Assembly (NCBI GenBank): GCA_021772695.1
Contig: JAJFLL010000142.1
Coordinates: 1 to 6,486, forward strand
Length of the DNA stretch: 6,486 bases
Source: Deltaproteobacteria bacterium
GTDB lineage: Bacteria > UBA10199 > DSSB01
Reading direction: 5' to 3'
Shown here piece after piece: positions 1-5,509 of the stretch. Under the pieces are notes generated by a model. The model had not been told where the DNA came from. It saw nothing but the letters and a program-made list of their open reading frames with translations, and searched no databases. Position numbers and translations under genes: made by a program. Position 1 is the first letter of the stretch. Every line of letters starts with the position of its first letter.

Positions 1-1
1 T

Positions 2-40
2 GCAGTTCTGGTTCTCGCCCGGGTAGAAAAATTGGCATAG
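2..40 (+). CDS. Possible 3' end of an upstream gene
   Basis: The 50 bases before the suhB-like gene can hold the tail of an upstream gene. One frame reads AVLVLARVEKLA and stops at TAG 38-40, ten bases before the next ATG, a spacing typical of an operon. A second frame reads QFWFSPG and stops at TAG 24-26. Both are too short to judge or identify, and neither may be real. The first is preferred only because its composition and spacing look more natural. Confidence 0.25.
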   Translation, partial: AVLVLARVEKLA

Positions 41-41
41 A

Positions 42-46
42 AAGGA
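42..46 (+). promoter_or_regulatory. Ribosome binding site of the suhB-like gene
   Basis: AAGGA lies four bases before the ATG at 51. The spacing is short but matches that of the TPR gene at 1562, which has the same AAGGA-N4-ATG layout. It supports the chosen start. Confidence 0.6.
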
Positions 47-50
47 AACC

Positions 51-830
51 ATGTTTCAAGATTTTTTAAAGATTGCTGAGGCCGCCTGCCGCAAATCCGG
101 AGAAATACAGCGAGAGGGTTTAAAAGGTGCCTTGAATATCGTGCACAAGGGTGAAATTAATTTGGTCACCGACGTGGACCATGCCTGTGAAAAGGAAATT
201 GTTTCCTTAATCCAGGGCACCTTTCCCGACCATGATATTTTGGCAGAGGAGGGTAGTGGGATCCGCAAGGATAGCGAGTATAAATGGATTATTGACCCAC
301 TCGACGGTACGACGAATTATGCCCATGGCTATCCGTTGTTCTGCACTTCCATCGCTTTGGAATACCAAGGAGAAATCGTGGTAGGTGCGGTTTATGAACC
401 CAATCTCGATGAAATGTATTTGGCCGAAAAAGGTGCGGGCGCCGCATGCAATGGCAGGGCTATTAAAGTATCGACGGTTTCTAAAATTTCTCAAAGCATG
501 CTTTGCACCGGGTTTGCCTATAACCTTAGGGAAACCACCAATAACAACTTCAATCATTTCCAAAATTTTTTGCTAAAATCTCAAGCCGTGCGACGAGATG
601 GAGTAGCCGCCGTCGACCTATGTTACGTGGCCATGGGGCGCTATGACGGATTTTGGGAACTAAACCTTTTTCCCTGGGATGTGGCGGCAGGATTGATCAT
701 CTTATCGGAAGCAGGCGGGAAGGTTTCGACATTTACCGGGCAGAAATTTGATATTTATCAGAAGGATATCCTTGCGACCAATGGCCTGGTCCACCAGGAA
801 ATGATGAAGGTTTTGGCCGCAGGGCTTTAA
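51..830 (+). CDS. suhB: Inositol monophosphatase family protein (SuhB-like)
   Basis: This 259-residue protein has the length and all the metal-site motifs of the Mg2+-dependent inositol monophosphatase family, whose members hydrolyse inositol-1-phosphate or related sugar phosphates in the cytoplasm. Visible landmarks are VTDVD at 39-43, the paired acids E66-E67 in AEEGSG, the signature DPLDGTTN at 82-89 with metal ligands D82 and D85, and the second signature WDVAAG at 209-214 with D209. The region VRRDGVAAVDL (180-190) followed by GRYDGFWE is typical of SuhB proteins, except that the usual Gly-Ser pair is Gly-Val (V185). The N-terminus has normal family length and the ATG follows an AAGGA site. 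Family assignment is secure. The exact substrate is not: SuhB, histidinol-phosphatase-like and fructose-bisphosphatase-like members share these motifs. In Escherichia coli SuhB also acts with ribosomal RNA antitermination complexes, but nothing here shows that role. Confidence 0.93.
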   Translation: MFQDFLKIAEAACRKSGEIQREGLKGALNIVHKGEINLVTDVDHACEKEIVSLIQGTFPDHDILAEEGSGIRKDSEYKWIIDPLDGTTNYAHGYPLFCTSIALEYQGEIVVGAVYEPNLDEMYLAEKGAGAACNGRAIKVSTVSKISQSMLCTGFAYNLRETTNNNFNHFQNFLLKSQAVRRDGVAAVDLCYVAMGRYDGFWELNLFPWDVAAGLIILSEAGGKVSTFTGQKFDIYQKDILATNGLVHQEMMKVLAAGL

Positions 831-891
831 TTTATAAGAAACTTTTCCTCAAACCGGGCGAAATGATACCATTCAAATCAATCTATAAATT

Positions 892-896
892 AAGGA
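892..896 (+). promoter_or_regulatory. Ribosome binding site deciding a GTG start
   Basis: AAGGA is placed seven bases before GTG 904. This favours GTG over the next in-frame ATG at 916, which would remove the two lysines at the head of the signal peptide. I see no convincing -35/-10 pair in 831-891. A TATAAA at 884-889 has no -35 partner at the right distance. Confidence 0.6.
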
Positions 897-903
897 TACG
901 CCC

Positions 904-1473
904 GTGAAAAAACTGATGCTTCTGGGTCTAATGACTCTTTCCCTACCCTTGATGGTGGCCGGATGCGGCAGCGACGGCGCACCTTTTGAGATGGCCACAG
1001 CGACTACCATGGTTTTGGGCGACGCTGGATCAGGAAATGTACAGTTTTTAATCAATCCTGAGGAAAGTTCCGGGAGCGGGATCTTAACAGCACAGATTAC
1101 TGAAGAATTTGCCAACCGACGCAATCTAGTGGTGGAAGCTTTCGATATGCCCATTGAGTTTGCCTCCGTCGGAACCCTTCGTTTGGTGTTAAATCCCAAT
1201 TTAGAATCCACCGGTACCGTGTATCGGCTCAATTCCAATAATCAGGTAGCTGGTACCCACACCATGGACCTGAATTTGATTTTGGAGACCCCGGATCAAA
1301 ACCTGGTAGTCAGTAACGTGATGCTATCTAGTGATACGGCAACCTTGAGCCTCACCATACCTCTACCTACCCTGAGTTTCCAATTCATGGGAGAGTCAAA
1401 GGAGTTACAAACCCTGTCTTTGACCGTGGTGATTCCGGTGCAGTTGATTACCGGCACAGAAGACCCACTCTAA
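904..1473 (+). CDS. Predicted lipoprotein, unknown function
   Basis: The 189-residue product begins MKK, followed by a hydrophobic stretch (residues 4-19) and a lipobox V18-A19-G20-C21. This predicts cleavage before C21 and lipid attachment by the Lgt/Lsp pathway. Residue +2 is Gly, not Asp, so the Escherichia coli rule would send it to the outer membrane. The mature part is rich in Ser, Thr, Val and Leu with alternating polar and hydrophobic residues, suggesting a small beta-rich domain. A short motif recurs, LSLTIPLP near 148-155 and LSLTVVIP near 171-178, which may be paired strands. There are no cysteines after C21 and no catalytic motif that I recognise. The start is GTG with an AAGGA seven bases upstream. 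It lies 73 bases after the suhB-like gene and 88 before the TPR gene. I recognise no family and assign no function; the lipoprotein call is strong. Confidence 0.85.
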   Translation: MKKLMLLGLMTLSLPLMVAGCGSDGAPFEMATATTMVLGDAGSGNVQFLINPEESSGSGILTAQITEEFANRRNLVVEAFDMPIEFASVGTLRLVLNPNLESTGTVYRLNSNNQVAGTHTMDLNLILETPDQNLVVSNVMLSSDTATLSLTIPLPTLSFQFMGESKELQTLSLTVVIPVQLITGTEDPL

Positions 1474-1480
1474 GTCTATT

Positions 1481-1496
1481 AATTTCTTAAGAAATT
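1481..1496. repeat. Perfect 16-bp palindrome between lipoprotein and TPR genes
   Basis: AATTTCTT is followed directly by its reverse complement AAGAAATT, with no spacer, starting seven bases after the lipoprotein stop codon. With no loop, a hairpin is unlikely; a dimeric DNA-binding protein site is one reading. It lies upstream of a -10-like TAGAAT (1524-1529) that lacks a recognisable -35. It may also be a chance AT-rich palindrome. Confidence 0.5.
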
Positions 1497-1552
1497 CGGT
1501 AGATTTCCATGAAAGCCTTAAGTTAGAATTAGATCCCCTTGACCCTATTGCT

Positions 1553-1557
1553 AAGGA
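1553..1557 (+). promoter_or_regulatory. Ribosome binding site of the TPR gene
   Basis: AAGGA sits four bases before ATG 1562, the same layout as at the suhB-like gene. It supports 1562 as the start although the frame stays open further upstream, back to 1448. Confidence 0.55.
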
Positions 1558-1561
1558 TATT

Positions 1562-2239
1562 ATGAATTTAGGGATCCATGAAAAGGTTGGCAGTGAGCGG
1601 CTCTACCGGGCTTTTGACCTGATGGCGGCCAAAGATCTAGATTCCGCCGAACACGAATTGAATACGGGTCTAGACGAGGCCTTAGGCCAAGAAGACAATG
1701 TGCTTTCCGCCTTGTTTTATTCCACCCTGGGTGTCTTGTATAAAATTCGCAAAGATTTTCAAAAGGCCTGGAAATATTACGAGAAGGCCGAGAAGTTACT
1801 CCCTGAAGATCCCGCATTAAAATTAATTTCGGCTCGATTGCTCATCGATGTCTTCGGGCAATTCGACACGGCCATTCGTCGTTGCAAAAAAGTTTTAGAG
1901 ATTGCCCGCAGCGACCCACCGTTTTTACACCAAGCCTACGCCACCATGGGATTAGCTCAGCTCAAGACCGGGCAACGCAATCTTGCCATTGATAGTTTCA
2001 TTGCCTCTATGGACAGTGATTTCGAAGGCCTGATGTCGGCCAGTAATATTGATATGAAATTGGTTGAGGCGCTACTTCGAAAAAAAATCGCCATTCCCGA
2101 ATGTTTCGCCTATTTGCAGAAGGCTCTGGCCTTCGCCAAAAATTCCAACGAAGACAAATTCATCGATTTGTTTTCCCGATTGATCGAGTCTTTTCCCCAT
2201 GAAGACGGGCCCGTCCCTGAAGATACCATTGTTAGATAA
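1562..2239 (+). CDS. TPR-repeat protein
   Basis: The 225-residue protein has no signal peptide or membrane segment and should be cytoplasmic. It is almost entirely paired helices with tetratricopeptide-like spacing. Candidate repeats lie near residues 11-44, 49-82, 84-118 and 123-155. The second is the clearest, with the A/G pattern of a TPR in YSTLGVLYKIRKDFQKAWKYY and a Pro after the second helix (P81). The fourth, AYATMGLAQLKTGQRNLAID, is also good. The remainder (about 160-212) is helical but degenerate, followed by an acidic, Pro-containing tail. TPR arrays bind protein partners; no enzymatic domain is present, so the partner cannot be named. ATG 1562 is the first canonical start after the in-frame stop at 1445-1447. 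The intervening frame is open and protein-like, so the true N-terminus could be longer if a rare ATT start were used. The 3' end faces the aceE end across 14 bases. Confidence 0.85.
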   Translation: MNLGIHEKVGSERLYRAFDLMAAKDLDSAEHELNTGLDEALGQEDNVLSALFYSTLGVLYKIRKDFQKAWKYYEKAEKLLPEDPALKLISARLLIDVFGQFDTAIRRCKKVLEIARSDPPFLHQAYATMGLAQLKTGQRNLAIDSFIASMDSDFEGLMSASNIDMKLVEALLRKKIAIPECFAYLQKALAFAKNSNEDKFIDLFSRLIESFPHEDGPVPEDTIVR

Positions 2240-2253
2240 ATCTTTTATTTTAA

Positions 2254-4923
2254 TTAAGAAATAGCCGGATCGGGTTTTTCCGAATGAATTTTTAATTTTT
2301 CGATGGCTTCTTGAACTTTTTCTGTGGGGTAATTCTGCTTTAAACTTAATTGGTGCAAGGCCGCTAGGGCAATGGCTTCTGCATCAACTTCAAAAAAACG
2401 TCGCAGAGATGCGCGATCGTCACTTCGACCGAAGCCGTCGGTGCCTAAAGAATAGAGTCCTCCGGGAACCCAACGAGACACTTGATCGGACACAGCCTTC
2501 ACCGAATCGGTGACGGCGACGACGGGGCCTTTAACCCCTTGTAATACTTCCTGCAGGTAACTGGTCTTGGGAGCGTCATTGGGATGGAGCATGTTCCAGC
2601 GTTCGGCGGCCAAGGCATCTCGCCGCAACAGTTGGTAGCTGGTTACACTCCAAACATCTGATGAGACCCCGAACTTTTCTTCTAGCAATTCTTGCGCCCT
2701 GAGTGCTTCTCTTAATAAGGCTGAGCTACCCCAAAGCTGAACATGATATTTTCCAGGCTTGGCGGCTTTTTTAAAGGGATACAGACCTTTAATGATTCCT
2801 GTTTCTACTCCCTCAGGCATGGGAGGCATGGCGTAATTTTCATTTTGCAAGGTGAGATAATAATAGGTGTCTTCATTTTGCACATACATGCGCTCTAAAC
2901 CTTCTTGTACGATAACCGCAATTTCATAGGCCCACGCCGGATGATAACATCTCACTGTGGGATGAGTTGAAGCGAGCAGATGGGAGTGACCGTCTTGATG
3001 TTGTAGTCCTTCACCGGCGAGGGTGGTGCGTCCCGCCGTACCCCCCACGAGAAATCCTCGCCCCCGTTGATCGCCAAAGGCCCAGAGCTGGTCACCGGTA
3101 CGTTGGTAACCAAACATGGAATAAAAAATGTAAAAGGGAATCATGGGTTCTAGATGGGTGGCATAGCTGGTTCCTGCAGCTAAAAAACTGGCTACCGAAC
3201 CTGCTTCGGTAATGCCTTCTTCTAAGACTTGCCCGTCTTTACTTTCCCGATAGTAGAGAAAAAGGTTTTTATCGACGGGTTCATATAGCTGGCCCAAGGA
3301 ACTATAAATGCCGATTTGCCGGAACAGCGGATCCAAGCCAAAGGTGCGGGCCTCATCGGGAATGATCGGGACAATGCGTGAACCGATTTTTTTGTGGCGT
3401 AACAAAAGGTTTAAGGTTCGGCCAAAAGACATAGTGGTGGAAAACTCCCGGTCCTTACTGCCCTCTAGAAATTCATTAAAATAATCGAGCGCAGGGATCT
3501 CTAATTTAGCTGTAGATACCTTGCGAGTCGGCACCGGGCCGCCTAATTTCGCACGATGTTCGGCGATATACTGGGCCTCATCGCTTTTTGAGTCGGGGCG
3601 ATAATAGGGAATCTCTTTGACCTTGGAATCGGGAATGGGAATCTGAAAACGGTCGCGAAACTGAATGACTTCTTCCTCATTTAATTTTTTTTGTTGATGG
3701 GTCATATTGCGACCTTCACCAGCTTCGCCAAGCCCGTAGCCTTTAATGGTCTTTGCTAAAATAACCGTAGGTTTGCCTTTATATTCTAATGCGGCTTGAT
3801 AAGCGGCATTCACCTTGTCGGGTTCATGACCGCCTCGGCGGAGTTTTTGAATCTGCTCATCGCTCAAATGTTCGACGATTTTTAATAAATCAGGATGGGT
3901 GCCAAAAAAATCCTTACGGGTATAACTGCCCGGTTCCACCGAATATTTCTGATATTGCCCGTCAACCACTTCATTCATCCGTTTGACCAAAAGCCCTTTG
4001 GTGTCTGCCTTGAGTAAAGGGTCCCAATCGGCGCCCCAAATGACCTTGATGACGTTCCAACCGGCGCCGCGAAATACCGCCTCTAATTCTTGGATGATTT
4101 TTCCGTTTCCACGCACGGGACCGTCGAGGCGCTGCAGGTTGCAATTGACCACAAAGGTCAAATTATCGAGTTTTTCTCGAGCGGCAATAGAAAGGGATCC
4201 CAAGGATTCCGGCTCGTCGGTTTCCCCGTCCCCGAGGAATGCCCACACATGGTTTTGCTCCGTGTCGCAAATCCCTCGTGCTTGTAGATACCGATTAAAC
4301 CGGGCTTGATAAATGGCACTGATGGGGGCGAGCCCCATGGAGACGGTAGGGAATTCCCAAAACTCGGGCATCAACCAGGGATGAGGATAAGAAGACAGAC
4401 CTTGGCCACGAACGACTTCGCGACGAAATTGATCCATGGTTTTTTCATCGAGCCGCCCTTCCGTAAAGGCACGGGCATAAATGCCGGGCGCTGCATGACC
4501 TTGAAAATAAATTTGATCGCCACCGCCTGGAGCCGCTTTACCTTTGAGAAAATGATTGAAGGCAACTTCATAAAGGGTGGCCGAGGAGGCAAAGCTGGAG
4601 ATATGCCCGCCGATGCCGTTAGATTTTTTATTGGCTCGAACCACCAAGGCCATGGCGTTCCATCTGACGATACAACGAATACGCCATTCCAAGGCTTGGT
4701 CCCCGGGGTAGGGCGGCTGTTCCTCCGTGGGGATGGTATTGAGGTAAGGCGTGTTTAAAGGCGAAGGTAGGGCAATGCCTTGTTCTCCGGCATGGTGACG
4801 AAGTTTGTCGATGAGAAAACGAGCCCGGGCCGATCCCTTGTGGGCGATGACCGCTTCTAGGGATTGGATCCATTCCTGGGTTTCGCCCGGATCGTTGTCA
4901 CCTGGTGGGCTGGGTTGATGCAT
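2254..4923 (-). CDS. aceE: Pyruvate dehydrogenase E1 component, homodimeric type
   Basis: This enzyme decarboxylates pyruvate with thiamine diphosphate and passes the acetyl group to the lipoyl domain of E2, linking glycolysis to acetyl-CoA in the cytoplasm. At 889 residues it matches the Escherichia coli AceE (887 by recall) from end to end. Landmarks are GGH at 105-107 and QGH at 141-143 (active-site histidines), the cofactor motif from GDG 231-233 to NCN 260-262, the inner-loop histidine H409 in RNMTHQQKK, the glutamate in EGITEAG (about E573) expected to contact the cofactor, DGHSH at 644-648, and LGTDGFGRSD at 826-835. Q643 replaces a Glu found in Escherichia coli. The start is set by N-terminal alignment (DP.ETQEW) and an in-frame stop just upstream. 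Oddly, no Shine-Dalgarno sequence precedes it. It follows doxX by 53 bases and probably shares its transcript. No aceF or lpd follows, because the next gene converges from the other strand. Confidence 0.97.
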   Translation of the reverse strand: MHQPSPPGDNDPGETQEWIQSLEAVIAHKGSARARFLIDKLRHHAGEQGIALPSPLNTPYLNTIPTEEQPPYPGDQALEWRIRCIVRWNAMALVVRANKKSNGIGGHISSFASSATLYEVAFNHFLKGKAAPGGGDQIYFQGHAAPGIYARAFTEGRLDEKTMDQFRREVVRGQGLSSYPHPWLMPEFWEFPTVSMGLAPISAIYQARFNRYLQARGICDTEQNHVWAFLGDGETDEPESLGSLSIAAREKLDNLTFVVNCNLQRLDGPVRGNGKIIQELEAVFRGAGWNVIKVIWGADWDPLLKADTKGLLVKRMNEVVDGQYQKYSVEPGSYTRKDFFGTHPDLLKIVEHLSDEQIQKLRRGGHEPDKVNAAYQAALEYKGKPTVILAKTIKGYGLGEAGEGRNMTHQQKKLNEEEVIQFRDRFQIPIPDSKVKEIPYYRPDSKSDEAQYIAEHRAKLGGPVPTRKVSTAKLEIPALDYFNEFLEGSKDREFSTTMSFGRTLNLLLRHKKIGSRIVPIIPDEARTFGLDPLFRQIGIYSSLGQLYEPVDKNLFLYYRESKDGQVLEEGITEAGSVASFLAAGTSYATHLEPMIPFYIFYSMFGYQRTGDQLWAFGDQRGRGFLVGGTAGRTTLAGEGLQHQDGHSHLLASTHPTVRCYHPAWAYEIAVIVQEGLERMYVQNEDTYYYLTLQNENYAMPPMPEGVETGIIKGLYPFKKAAKPGKYHVQLWGSSALLREALRAQELLEEKFGVSSDVWSVTSYQLLRRDALAAERWNMLHPNDAPKTSYLQEVLQGVKGPVVAVTDSVKAVSDQVSRWVPGGLYSLGTDGFGRSDDRASLRRFFEVDAEAIALAALHQLSLKQNYPTEKVQEAIEKLKIHSEKPDPAIS

Positions 4924-4976
4924 GGGGTTAGTTTAACACTTTGCATCCCCGAACCGCACATGCTTTCTGCAGTTTC

Positions 4977-5411
4977 TTACGGCAAGCTGGCTTCTGGTTT
5001 TTTGCGACAGAAGAGGGCGTCTAGACTTAAGGCACCGGCGCCGCGGATCATGAAATAGAGGGCTACGAACATGAGGGTGCCCGGATATTCAAAGCCACCA
5101 TCCTTGGCCAATAAACCGTTGGCCCAATGGACCTTGAAAACGGCCACTGCCATGGTGGCGAACACACCAAAAGCGGCTAGGGGAGTCAAAAGGCCTACAA
5201 TCAGACCCAGACCGCCGAGAAATTCTCCGCCAATGGCCAAAATCAGCATGACCTTAGGCATGGGCATTCCCATGCTAGTAAAATTTTGTAGGGTGGCTTC
5301 GAAATTTTGAATTTTTTGCCATCCGTGCGTGGCCATGACCACACCGGTAAAAATTCGAAGCAGGGCAAGGGCCAAAGGTTCCAGCCGGTTTCGCATACTA
5401 GAGCACACCAT
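4977..5411 (-). CDS. DoxX family membrane protein
   Basis: The 144-residue hydrophobic protein has the DoxX/DoxD-type four-helix layout. Predicted membrane segments lie near residues 13-28, 52-72, 75-93 and 111-128. Family-like features are the opening LLRIFTGVVMATHGWQK (17-33), the acidic residue in GGEFLGGLGL (E63), a His between helices three and four in VHWANG (H95), EYPG at 108-111, and GAGALSLDAL near the end. A short charged tail with RKK follows. DoxX proteins are inner-membrane proteins of mostly uncertain role; some are tied to thiosulfate:quinone oxidation (DoxD) or to oxidative-stress membrane complexes in mycobacteria. Nothing here selects between these. The start is set by an ideal AAGGAGGT five bases upstream; the next Met (M6) would be too far from it. 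It is transcribed toward aceE, 53 bases away, and a candidate promoter lies just upstream. Confidence 0.88.
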   Translation of the reverse strand: MVCSSMRNRLEPLALALLRIFTGVVMATHGWQKIQNFEATLQNFTSMGMPMPKVMLILAIGGEFLGGLGLIVGLLTPLAAFGVFATMAVAVFKVHWANGLLAKDGGFEYPGTLMFVALYFMIRGAGALSLDALFCRKKPEASLP

Positions 5412-5415
5412 GGAG

Positions 5416-5423
5416 ACCTCCTT
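5416..5423 (-). promoter_or_regulatory. Strong ribosome binding site of doxX
   Basis: On the minus strand AAGGAGGT, fully complementary to the usual 16S rRNA tail, ends four bases before the ATG at 5411. It is the strongest ribosome site in the window; the other genes have AAGGA or none. Confidence 0.8.
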
Positions 5424-5430
5424 TATATAT

Positions 5431-5450
5431 CACTCGCAAAGAGTGTTTTT
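5431..5450. other. Short hairpin with T-run in the doxX leader
   Basis: CACTC and GAGTG (5431-5435 and 5441-5445) flank the five-base loop GCAAA, followed by TTTTT at 5446-5450 on the plus strand. Read on the plus strand it looks like a weak intrinsic terminator, but no plus-strand gene lies before it. Read on the minus strand it would be a five-pair stem in the doxX leader, starting seven bases before the ribosome site. The stem is short, so it may have no function. Confidence 0.35.
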
Positions 5451-5475
5451 ATCTTCCAGGGAATGAAGCGGGCCT

Positions 5476-5504
5476 ATTATGGGTAATATTGCCGAAAGGT
5501 CCAA
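5476..5504 (-). promoter_or_regulatory. Candidate sigma70-type promoter for doxX-aceE
   Basis: On the minus strand TTGGAC (5504-5499) and CATAAT (5481-5476) are separated by exactly 17 bases. The -10 matches the consensus at five of six positions and the -35 at three of six. It begins six bases past the transporter stop codon and would give a leader of roughly 55-60 bases before doxX that contains the 5431-5445 hairpin. It is predicted by eye only. Confidence 0.4.
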
Positions 5505-5509
5505 GTGGA

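Noticed and set aside
207..563. Open frame of 118 codons on the minus strand
   Set aside because: It is opposite the suhB-like gene, covers its conserved metal-site motifs, and resembles no family.
884..889. TATAAA as a -10 element for the lipoprotein gene
   Set aside because: No -35-like hexamer lies 15-19 bases upstream, and the transcript would start at about the ribosome site.
873..1238. Open frame of 121 codons on the minus strand
   Set aside because: It overlaps the lipoprotein gene, whose signal peptide, lipobox and ribosome site are clear. The antisense product looks random and basic.
4306..4758. Open frame of 150 codons on the plus strand
   Set aside because: It lies wholly opposite aceE, whose protein is conserved throughout. 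It has no ribosome site or recognisable domain and reads like a reverse-strand shadow.
4857..4961. 34-codon minus-strand frame overlapping the aceE start, considered as a leader peptide
   Set aside because: It has no ribosome site and its composition shows no attenuator-like codon run. Chance overlap is more likely.
5431..5450. The hairpin with T-run as a true plus-strand terminator
   Set aside because: The stem is only five pairs and no plus-strand gene precedes it, so it is listed only as an uncertain hairpin.
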